Part shown: positions 44,535 to 51,704 of the stretch, piece by piece | Layout: the number at the start of each line of letters is the position of its first letter | Position numbering within the stretch: the first letter of the stretch is position 1 | Assembly (NCBI RefSeq): GCF_015704865.1 | Contig: NZ_JADQTO010000013.1 | Span: forward strand, 1 to 64,000 | Source: Actinoplanes aureus | GTDB taxonomy: Bacteria; Actinomycetota; Actinomycetes; Mycobacteriales; Micromonosporaceae | Length of the DNA: 64,000 nucleotides | Direction: 5' to 3' | The notes under the pieces: generated by a model | Seen by the model: the letters and a program-made list of their open reading frames with translations, nothing else | Database searches by the model: none | What the model was told of the DNA's origin: nothing | Made by a program: the position numbers and the translations under genes

Positions 44535-44950
44535 CCCGTAACGTCAAACTACCGTGCGTAACTGCGAGTGGCGTGAACGTTGTGCTGTGAGGGAGCAGGG
44601 AGATAGGAATACGGACCCATGGAGCTTGTTGCTTGGCGGGCATGTGCTCCAGACGCTCCCCGCCGGGAGTCTGACCGGTGTCCGGGGGAAGCCGGCCCTC
44701 CGGTCTGGGCCTGTCTCCTGGAACTGGGCCGAGGCACCTCGACCGCTGGGCGGAGGTCGGGCCCAGCAGAGTAAGCAGGAGACCGCAGGCAACGTTATCC
44801 GGACGGGTCGTGTGATGCCCGATCGGCAGCTATGCGGGCGCCCCTGGGTGGCAGCGGCCCCCGTTTACCCCCGAAAACCCCTGCTTGCGGTCCACAATCA
44901 GTGACAAGCGGTGATCACCGATGTGCTGCGTTTGTACAGCTCATTGCCAA

Positions 44951-44970
44951 TGCGCGACAATCGATGACAA
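44951..44970 (+). repeat. Paired 10-bp GACAA repeats next to the tRNA fragment
   Basis: TGCGCGACAA is followed by TCGATGACAA, so GACAATC/G motifs recur with exactly 10-bp spacing, ending 17 bases before the tRNA fragment. Spacing and core resemble the decamers at 2323-2351 and 11860-11879. Confidence 0.5.
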
Positions 44971-44987
44971 TCTCGGTACGGTCGCGG

Positions 44988-45031
44988 TTGGTAACCAAGG
45001 GTCGCAGGTTCAAGTCTTGTCAGCCCGACCA
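44988..45031 (+). other. Second tRNA 3'-end fragment, probable old attachment site
   Basis: The sequence TTGGTAACCAAG, variable loop, T arm (GCAGG-TTCAAGT-CTTGT), CAGCCCG, A, CCA has the layout of a tRNA 3' half. The last 33 bases differ from the 28.5-kb tRNA-Pro fragment at only two positions. The anticodon loop reads TTGGTAA (GGU, Thr) if taken at face value. The 5' half is missing. It is a diverged or recombined att site; tRNA identity is uncertain. Confidence 0.65.
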
Positions 45032-45043
45032 TAGATCAGCAGG

Positions 45044-45074
45044 AAAGAGCCGGTTCGCGAAGTCGCGGCTCTTT
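45044..45074 (+). terminator. Rho-independent terminator
   Basis: AAAGAGCCG and CGGCTCTTT pair around a GC-rich loop and end in a T-rich run, 12 bases after the tRNA-like CCA. This mirrors the layout at 28.5 kb. Confidence 0.75.
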
Positions 45075-45461
45075 CTGTTTATGGATCTCAACTCGCCGGG
45101 AGGTGTCGGCGTATCCAGGGCGAATTGGCGGTCCTGGGTACCGGCTTGCGCCGAGCAGGAGATAGCTATTTTGACGAAGCCGGTGCCGCGGCGGGACGGC
45201 CCTAGATGGACCGGGCTTCTCACCGCGGGCAACGGCCACCCAGTGCTGCGTTCCTGCATGTGGCGCGCCGGACGGGATGCCATCGCAGGAGTGCTGGGGG
45301 TGCTGCCGCCGCCGTTCGCAAACTGCGGGACTTGCCTGACCATGAGCAGGCATGATGATCGTCGAGTTGCGTGCCGGAATTCGGCCGGGGGTGGGGCGAA
45401 CAAAGTTGCCCGGCGAGATGACTAACCGGGTGAAGGTTCCCCACTCTGAAGGAGATCTGTC

Positions 45462-46451
45462 ATGCGTACGCATCGTCCGAGCAATGTTCGGTTCCTGGCC
45501 GCCGCCGTGGTTGGCGTGAGCGCGTTGGGTATTGGGGCATGCGGCCGACCGGCCGCGCCTAGCGCGGTCGAGGGTCTGCCGCCGGCCAGCGCATCGGGCT
45601 CGTCTGGCTCCGCCGACTCGATGACCACCTCGCGAGCGGCGCAATCGGCGCGGGCTGCGAAATCGGTGTTGCCGCAGGGCTGGAAGCGCTGCGTCAACTC
45701 CACCGAGAACTTCTCCATCGGGTATCCGGGAACCTGGCACACCACCCAGATCCGGCCGGCAGAGGTGTGCGCCCAGTTCCACCCGGACCGGTTCACCATT
45801 CCGCTGGAGAGCGAATACCCGCTGACCGCCCTCAACGTGCGGCGGGTGTCGGCTCCGCCTAGCCGGACGGACACCGAATTCGAGGACACGCTTCGGTGGG
45901 AGCAGATCAGGGTGGGCGGGCAGCGCGCGGTCCGGTTCGAGACCTCCAGCACCGGTGCGGGCCTCTATCAGGCGGGCACCCGGCAATACGGGTACGTCCT
46001 TCGGCTCGGGAGCGGCCTGATCTCGGTGCACACCACCGCTGAGCCGGGCGAGACTCGCTACGCCGCCTGGAAGACCGTCGTCGACAAGGCGGTTCGTACG
46101 CTTGCCGTCGCGCCCCGCGGATGTGTCGCGGTCCGGCCCGACATGGGCTTCTACGAGGCGGGCCGGGTCGGCTCCGAAGAACTGACGACGCCGCGCTCGC
46201 GCTGTACGACGATCAGCGTCTCCCACGTCGTGGATCCGGCGAAGCCGGCGGACCGCTGCCAGACCTTCCGGCTCGGCTTCTGGCCGCTGGTCGACGGCTC
46301 CCTCACCTACACCGAGCCGGTGACCGCGTGCGGTACGAACCGCACGGTGCTGGCGCGCAACGTTCCCGACAAAGCCCGATACCTGGTGGTGTACGACGTC
46401 GACTACATCGATCCGGACGTCCAGCGGGTCGACTTCAAGGTCTGGCACTAG
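45462..46451 (+). CDS. Secreted lipoprotein of unknown function
   Basis: A 329-residue protein with a lipoprotein signal (FLAAAVVGVSALGIGAC, lipobox IGAC, Cys near residue 27), a Ser/Ala-rich linker, then a domain starting near 70 (GWKRCVNSTENFSIGYPGTW) with several cysteines. GGAG lies 8 bases before the ATG at 45462. It is the first recognisable gene right of the att-like site. The domain family is not identified, though STENFSIGYPGTWH resembles PsbP/LpqN-like exported domains. Confidence 0.7.
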   Translation: MRTHRPSNVRFLAAAVVGVSALGIGACGRPAAPSAVEGLPPASASGSSGSADSMTTSRAAQSARAAKSVLPQGWKRCVNSTENFSIGYPGTWHTTQIRPAEVCAQFHPDRFTIPLESEYPLTALNVRRVSAPPSRTDTEFEDTLRWEQIRVGGQRAVRFETSSTGAGLYQAGTRQYGYVLRLGSGLISVHTTAEPGETRYAAWKTVVDKAVRTLAVAPRGCVAVRPDMGFYEAGRVGSEELTTPRSRCTTISVSHVVDPAKPADRCQTFRLGFWPLVDGSLTYTEPVTACGTNRTVLARNVPDKARYLVVYDVDYIDPDVQRVDFKVWH

Positions 46452-46467
46452 CACCTAGCCTTGCCGT

Positions 46468-48255
46468 ATGTGGATCGGTCAGGTGGAACTGCCGCAGGAG
46501 CTCATCGACGCGCACCGCGCGGGTGACCTGGTCATCTTCGTGGGCGCGGGCGCGTCGATCGCGTCGCCTGCCGATCTGCCCGACTTCAAAAAGCTCAGCG
46601 ACGAGATCGCCAAGGACGCTCGGGTGGTGGTCGAAGCGGGGGAGCAGCCCGACGTCGTCCTGGGCAACGCCGACGCTGACAAGCTGATGGACGTCCACCG
46701 ACGCATCGCGACCCGCATCGGTGACCCGGCGTCCAAGCCCAACGTCCTCCACGAGGCGATCGTGCGGCTCGCCCGGGCCGGCCGGACGACTCGCATCGTC
46801 ACCACGAACTACGACCGGCACCTGTCAACGGTCCTCGGCGACGGGCCGCCGGAGTACCGGGGGCCGGTCCTGCCGCTCGGCGACGACTTCGACGGCCTGG
46901 TCTACCTGCACGGCACGCTCGAACAGGAGCCGCGCCATCTGGTCGCGACCGATCAGGATTTCGGTACGGCCTACCTGCTCGACGGCTGGGCGGTCCGCTT
47001 CCTGGTGCCGATGTTCCGCGAGTACACCGTTCTCTTCGTCGGCTACAGCCACAACGACTTCGCGATGACCTATCTGGGGCGGGCGCTACCGCCCACCAGC
47101 CGGCGATACGCGCTGGCCGAGGACACCCCTGAGCAGAAGCAGCACTGGCGTCGGCTGGGCATCACCGCCGTGCTGTATCCGAATCCCGACCGTGACCACT
47201 CGGCGCTTCCGGCGCTGATCGGCAAGTGGGCCGAGCGCGCCGAGATGCGCCTGCTCGACCATCGGCAGATGGTGGCCCGCCTGGTCGCCGGGCCGCCGTC
47301 GGGGGTTCCGGAGGAGATCTCCTACCTCGAAGATGTGCTCGGCTCGGACGACAAGGTGCGGTTCTTCACCGAGTACGCTCGCGGCCCGCAATGGCTGGCC
47401 TGGGTCACCGAGCAGCCTCGTTTCCGCCAGCTCTTCGACGGATCGGCCGTCGGTTCCCCGCTGGCCGAGTGGTTCGCCCAGCACTTCGTCGCCGAGGAGG
47501 AACACACGCGAGCGGCCTTCGAGGCGGTCGAGGCGTGCGGCGGCCGTCTGGGATTCCGGGTCTGGTCGGCGATCGGTCAACGGCTCCACATCATCGGTGC
47601 TCCGCGCCCGGCCTGGCTGACGCGGTGGGTGGTTCTGCTCATTCGCGACGATCCCCGGGAAGGCGCCGACTGGCTGGAGTACGCGCTCAAAGCCTCGCGC
47701 CTGCCCGCGGACCGCGACACCCTCCTCCTGCTGTTCACCCACCTCACCACGCCGACCGTCGACTTCCGGCAACCGCGCCGGCCGCGTCTTCCGTCGTCGG
47801 TCGAGCTGAACATCCGGGGCGACCTGGAGTGGCTGCGCCGGGCCTGGGAGGAAACCATCGTCCCAGCTCTGGAAGGTGTCGCCCGGGAGTTGCTCGCCAT
47901 CAGCGACGTGCACTTGCGGCAGGCGTACCGGCTGTCGGACGCGACCGCCGGCTCGCCCGGCTGGGATTCCCTGAGCCGGGGCCGGATGGCGATCGAGCGG
48001 CACCCGCAGAACTCGTTTCGCAAGCATGGTGGCGGTCAATCCGCACTCGGCCGGCGGTTACGCCAACGTCGAATTCCACGGTTTCCGCAACGACGCGATC
48101 CGGTCGCGCATGCACATTCACCTGACCCGCGACGACGGGCCCTGGTACACCTACTGGCTGGACCAGTTCGAGGCGATCTGGCGTTCGGCCGTCACCGACG
48201 AGTAAGCCGGGAGGCGGCTACTTCGGCGGGTCAGTGCTCGCTTCCTTGGGCGTAG
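46468..48255 (+). CDS. SIR2-domain NADase-type defence protein, probably 3'-truncated
   Basis: The SIR2-like N-terminal domain is clear: DLVIFVGAGASIASPADLP, RIVTTNYDRHL with the NAD-site Asn, YLHGTLE with the catalytic-type His, then VLFVGYSHNDFAMTYL. The following 300 residues are helical, as in DSR-type proteins that deplete NAD+ on phage infection. Up to about residue 515 (HPQNSF) the frame is coding-like. The final 75 residues are low-complexity Arg-rich and lie over a different-frame gene (48026-48205), so the native C-terminus is probably lost. It starts 16 bases after the lipoprotein gene. The defence function is inferred. Confidence 0.8.
   Translation: MWIGQVELPQELIDAHRAGDLVIFVGAGASIASPADLPDFKKLSDEIAKDARVVVEAGEQPDVVLGNADADKLMDVHRRIATRIGDPASKPNVLHEAIVRLARAGRTTRIVTTNYDRHLSTVLGDGPPEYRGPVLPLGDDFDGLVYLHGTLEQEPRHLVATDQDFGTAYLLDGWAVRFLVPMFREYTVLFVGYSHNDFAMTYLGRALPPTSRRYALAEDTPEQKQHWRRLGITAVLYPNPDRDHSALPALIGKWAERAEMRLLDHRQMVARLVAGPPSGVPEEISYLEDVLGSDDKVRFFTEYARGPQWLAWVTEQPRFRQLFDGSAVGSPLAEWFAQHFVAEEEHTRAAFEAVEACGGRLGFRVWSAIGQRLHIIGAPRPAWLTRWVVLLIRDDPREGADWLEYALKASRLPADRDTLLLLFTHLTTPTVDFRQPRRPRLPSSVELNIRGDLEWLRRAWEETIVPALEGVARELLAISDVHLRQAYRLSDATAGSPGWDSLSRGRMAIERHPQNSFRKHGGGQSALGRRLRQRRIPRFPQRRDPVAHAHSPDPRRRALVHLLAGPVRGDLAFGRHRRVSREAATSAGQCSLPWA
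48026..48205 (+). CDS. Short ORF or gene-end fragment overlapping the SIR2 gene
   Basis: A 59-residue frame, ATG at 48026, that reads NPHSAGGYANVEFHGFRNDA and ends DDGPWYTYWLDQFEAIWRSA before TAA. It is clearly protein-like, unlike the overlapping SIR2 frame. It resembles the C-terminal segment of larger actinomycete regulators rather than a free-standing protein. I read it as a fragment fused behind the truncated SIR2 gene; a frameshift joining the two is the alternative. Confidence 0.5.
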   Translation: MVAVNPHSAGGYANVEFHGFRNDAIRSRMHIHLTRDDGPWYTYWLDQFEAIWRSAVTDE

Positions 48256-48883
48256 TCTCGCCGGCCAACTCTTCGAGAGCTCTCTGGTATTCCGCCTCGA
48301 AGATTGCGTTGTAGCTTTCCGCGTCGGTCGTTGCCTGGGCGCTGAGCACTTTCCGCCGCTTCTCCCAGAGCTGCCTGCCTACCGGGCCTCTGAACATCGG
48401 ACGGGCGAATTCCTCTCGAAGATGTTCCTTGCTGAAGTACCCCATCTCGTAGCCGGCGAGGCCGTAGCTGAGAATCAGTGTCGTGAACAGGTACCTGCGG
48501 ACTTCCTCGCTGCTTTCGCTCTTCGCGAAGTCTCCGTCTATGCAGGGCCCGAACACCTCTGGTTCCTCGATCGCTAGGGATAGTAGATCCTTCTGCCTCT
48601 GCCGTATGGCGTCGATCCGATATGAGCGCTCCTGCCTCGCCTGATACACCAGCGAGGTGGCTACGACGCCGAGAGTGATGGCAGATAGTGCGGCCGAGAG
48701 TATTCCGTAGGCCTGACCGAGGTCGCTGACTCGAGTGATGTCCTGGTCAGTCATGGCGGGAGAAAGGAGATAGAAGAGTGGGCCGATGACGCAAGCAATG
48801 CCTAGTGCAGCCGCCGTGGCAGCCCACCAAGCTATCTTCTTCCCCGTGACCGCATTGGGGCGGAAGGCATCACGTTTCGCCAT
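48218..48883 (-). CDS. DUF6082-family membrane protein
   Basis: A 221-residue protein with two transmembrane helices (WWAATAAALGIACVIGPLFY and ILSAALSAITLGVVATSLVY) and a cytoplasmic helical domain: QARQERSYRIDAIRQRQKDL, LSLAIEEPEVFG, GLAGYEMGYFSKEHLREEF. This layout matches DUF6082, an actinomycete family of unknown function. The ATG at 48883 is chosen because the predicted helices follow at the usual distance. Confidence 0.78.
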   Translation of the reverse strand: MAKRDAFRPNAVTGKKIAWWAATAAALGIACVIGPLFYLLSPAMTDQDITRVSDLGQAYGILSAALSAITLGVVATSLVYQARQERSYRIDAIRQRQKDLLSLAIEEPEVFGPCIDGDFAKSESSEEVRRYLFTTLILSYGLAGYEMGYFSKEHLREEFARPMFRGPVGRQLWEKRRKVLSAQATTDAESYNAIFEAEYQRALEELAGETTPKEASTDPPK

Positions 48884-49058
48884 ATCCTGGTCGTTCCTCT
48901 CCCTTGGTAGGGCGGACAGGGGCGGGTGGTGCCTCATCCGCAACGGATGAGGAGCGGCTGTGCCGCCCGCGTCACGATGGGCGCAGGGGCCGAACGTCCC
49001 CGTCGCTTCGTCCGTCGGGCTGTCGTGCCGCTGGTTGAGATGGGAATGGTGATCGGCA

Positions 49059-51041
49059 ATGTCGGCGAAAGGCTTCACCGAGCCGGTACCGCTGCTGTCG
49101 GCGACTGACTCGGCGGCTGACGTCGGGCTGGTGGTCGCCTCCGCCCTCGCTCCCGGAACGTTCGCGTCTTCGTTGGCCGACCGCAGCGTGGTGAATCAGG
49201 GCATCGTGACCGGCTTCTCCATCGGACTGCATTACCTGCTGACAGTAGCCACACAGGACACCATGCGGGGCATCGCCACCGCGCTCGCGGCCGGCGATGC
49301 GGCCGGCTCGGCGGCGAAGACGGCACGGCGGCACATGGTCACCACGTTGATCGTCGATGCCGCAGCTATCCCCGTCGGTCTGGGGATCCAGCGGATGCTG
49401 TCCCCGAGGCCGGGCGAGGCAATGGCCCGGGGGCTGCTGCGGCAGGCCGGCTGGAGATTCGCGGCGACGGGGCTGGGCGATCTTGTCCTGGTGGGCGCCA
49501 AGGTCAGTGCCCGGTGGTTGGACGTCCGTATCGGTGCTGGCGGGCGGATCGCGGAGCTTCCGGTCGCCGTGCCGGCTGGTCTCGGTGTCGCGTACCTGCT
49601 GGAGCGCCGCCGGGTGCTGGATACGGAGTCGGGCACGGTCCGGCGGCCGTCGGCGCTGCGGTCCATGGCCGTGGCCGGCGGGATTGTCGGCGGCGTTGCG
49701 GGTGCGGCACATGCGGAGCGCCTGCTTGCCGGCCAGTTCGCACGGCGAGCGGCCGACAAGCTGCCCGGCCCGGCAGCGATGTGGCGGGTCCTGGGACACG
49801 GTGCGAGCCTGATCGGGCTGGCTGCCGGCGCCTCCGCCTTCTGGCATCGCACGATGCGGCAGCTGGAGGCGGGCACCGCGGCCGATCAGCCGCTGTTCGC
49901 GCCCGATGAGTCGGAACGGTGGGTGGGGCCGACCATCAGCGGCGGACCGTCCAGCCTGGTGCCGTGGAAGAGCCTCGGCCGGGAGGGCCGCCGCCACGCG
50001 CTTGCCTACGTACGGCCCACGCCCGTTCCGGATCCCCCGGCGGGTACGCCGGACCTGTCCATCGCGACGGTGATGGGTGAGCCGGCCCGGGCCGAACCGG
50101 TGCAGGTGTACGTGGGGCTGGACAGCGCACCGACCGCCCGGGAGCGGGTGGATCTCGCTCTGGCCGAGCTGGACCGCACGAAGGCGTTCGACCGCTCGCT
50201 GATCATGCTGGTGTCACCGACCGGTACGGGTTATGTCAACTACGTGGCCATCGCGGCAGCGCAGTACCTGGCTCGAGGCGACGTGGCGACCGTGACCATG
50301 CAGTACTCGAAACGGCCGTCGCCGCTGTCGCTCCGAATGATCAAGGCGGCCCGGGAGCAGAACCGGCTGCTGTGGCTGCGGATCCTCCAGAGGGTCCGCA
50401 GCCGTCCCGAACCGCGGCCGCGCGTGGTGCTGTTCGGGGAGAGCCTCGGCGCGCACACCAGCCAGGACGTCTTCCTGCACTGGGGCACTCTCGGTCTGGA
50501 GACCCTGGGGATCGACCGAGCGTTGTGGATCGGCACCCCGTATGCCAGCGGGTGGTCGCACCAGGTCACCGGCGAGGATCGTCTCGACGTCGACCGGGAC
50601 GCCGTGGCGGTCGTCAACGACTTCGCCCAACTCCAGGCGCTCGGACCGCAGCGGCGGGCCCGGTTGCGGTACGTGCTGCTCAGCCATGACAACGACGGCG
50701 TCACCAAATTCGGGCTGGATCTGCTGACGACACCGCCGTCGTGGCTCGGTCCCAGCCGCCCGCGTCCGGAAAGCGTCGACGGAGCCAGTCCCCGCGGGAT
50801 TCCACCGGGCATCCGGTGGCGCCCGATCACGACGTTCTTCCAGTTGCTGATCGACATGAAGAACGCGCAGGTGCCGGGGCAGTACCGGGCGTCGGGTCAC
50901 GATTACCGGCCGGACCTGCCGCGGTTCATCAGCGAGGTGTTCGACCTGCCGGCGACCGGCGAGCAGTTGGACCGAATCCATGCGGCGGTACAGGCCCGCG
51001 AGACGGTTCGCGAGCAGCTGATCAACAGTCGGAAACGATAG
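49059..51041 (+). CDS. Membrane alpha/beta-hydrolase (Abhydrolase_9 type)
   Basis: A 660-residue protein. The N-terminal 260 residues contain several hydrophobic segments of the Abhydrolase_9_N type. The C-terminal half is an alpha/beta hydrolase with the nucleophile elbow VVLFGESLGAHTSQD (Ser near 470), LSHDNDGVTKFGLDLL and ITTFFQLLIDMKNA. The substrate of the family is unknown; a lipid or envelope ester is likely given the membrane domain. The start is ATG 49059. Confidence 0.82.
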   Translation: MSAKGFTEPVPLLSATDSAADVGLVVASALAPGTFASSLADRSVVNQGIVTGFSIGLHYLLTVATQDTMRGIATALAAGDAAGSAAKTARRHMVTTLIVDAAAIPVGLGIQRMLSPRPGEAMARGLLRQAGWRFAATGLGDLVLVGAKVSARWLDVRIGAGGRIAELPVAVPAGLGVAYLLERRRVLDTESGTVRRPSALRSMAVAGGIVGGVAGAAHAERLLAGQFARRAADKLPGPAAMWRVLGHGASLIGLAAGASAFWHRTMRQLEAGTAADQPLFAPDESERWVGPTISGGPSSLVPWKSLGREGRRHALAYVRPTPVPDPPAGTPDLSIATVMGEPARAEPVQVYVGLDSAPTARERVDLALAELDRTKAFDRSLIMLVSPTGTGYVNYVAIAAAQYLARGDVATVTMQYSKRPSPLSLRMIKAAREQNRLLWLRILQRVRSRPEPRPRVVLFGESLGAHTSQDVFLHWGTLGLETLGIDRALWIGTPYASGWSHQVTGEDRLDVDRDAVAVVNDFAQLQALGPQRRARLRYVLLSHDNDGVTKFGLDLLTTPPSWLGPSRPRPESVDGASPRGIPPGIRWRPITTFFQLLIDMKNAQVPGQYRASGHDYRPDLPRFISEVFDLPATGEQLDRIHAAVQARETVREQLINSRKR

Positions 51042-51053
51042 GACTTCCCGCTC

Positions 51054-51593
51054 TCACGTCGTCTCCGCGCCGGCGGCCGCGGCGTCCTGCTCGATCTTCG
51101 CGGCGTCCGCCTCGAGCTGCCTGGTCTCCACCTTCGCCGCCCGTTTCATGGCCTGCTCCACCTTGGCGCCCATGTCGGACACGGCGACGACGACCAGCCC
51201 GGCCTGACCGGCATCGAGATGCTCGCCGAGTTCCTTCAGGTCGCGGCGGCTCATGCCGGCTGCCGCGTGACCGGCCAGCGAGCCGAGCACGGCGCCGCCG
51301 GCCGTGGTCGTCGCCAGCAGGCCGCCGCCGATCGCCGCGAACGGGAACAGTGCGACGACCAAGCCGGTCGCCAGGCCGATCCCGCCGCCCAGCACACCCC
51401 CGACCCGAGTCGGCGTCTCGTGCCGCTTGACGATCTTCGCCTTCCCGTCGGGCCGCCGCTCAACCACGGCGGCGTCGTAGGCGTCGATCAGGTTCGCCTC
51501 GGTGTGCAGGGCTTTCACCAGCTCATAGTCATCCTTGGCGAGGGCGACGCTGGGATACACCCCGACGTAAACCAGGAACGTATCGATAGCCAT
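51054..51593 (-). CDS. DUF1269-family protein
   Basis: A 179-residue protein. MAIDTFLVYVGVYPSVALAK starts the domain, with Gly-rich VGGVLGGGIGLATGLVVALF in the middle and LGEHLDAGQAGLVVVAVSDM near the end, as in DUF1269 membrane-associated proteins. GAGGAGG precedes the ATG at 51593. It converges with the alpha/beta-hydrolase gene. The role is unknown. Confidence 0.83.
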   Translation of the reverse strand: MAIDTFLVYVGVYPSVALAKDDYELVKALHTEANLIDAYDAAVVERRPDGKAKIVKRHETPTRVGGVLGGGIGLATGLVVALFPFAAIGGGLLATTTAGGAVLGSLAGHAAAGMSRRDLKELGEHLDAGQAGLVVVAVSDMGAKVEQAMKRAAKVETRQLEADAAKIEQDAAAAGAETT

Positions 51594-51704
51594 CGTCCGA
51601 ACCTCCTCTGGGTGGGAACATCCAGAGACAACGATGTCCGGTGTATTCGGCGCGCGCCTCATCCCCGATAGGTGACTGAGGGCCCCTCCACCGCAACGGT
51701 GTAG

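Larger units (their letters stand above)
44535..45461. other. Gene-poor interval carrying a second tRNA-3'-like site
   Basis: About 930 bases. The right half contains paired GACAA repeats, a tRNA 3' fragment and a terminator (listed separately). From 45080 to 45460 I see no convincing gene. A long open frame crosses the tRNA fragment and is therefore unlikely to be real. Confidence 0.45.

Noticed and set aside
44832..45425. Plus-strand frame of 197 codons crossing the 45-kb tRNA fragment
   Set aside because: It runs through the tRNA 3' end and its terminator hairpin, so translation is implausible.
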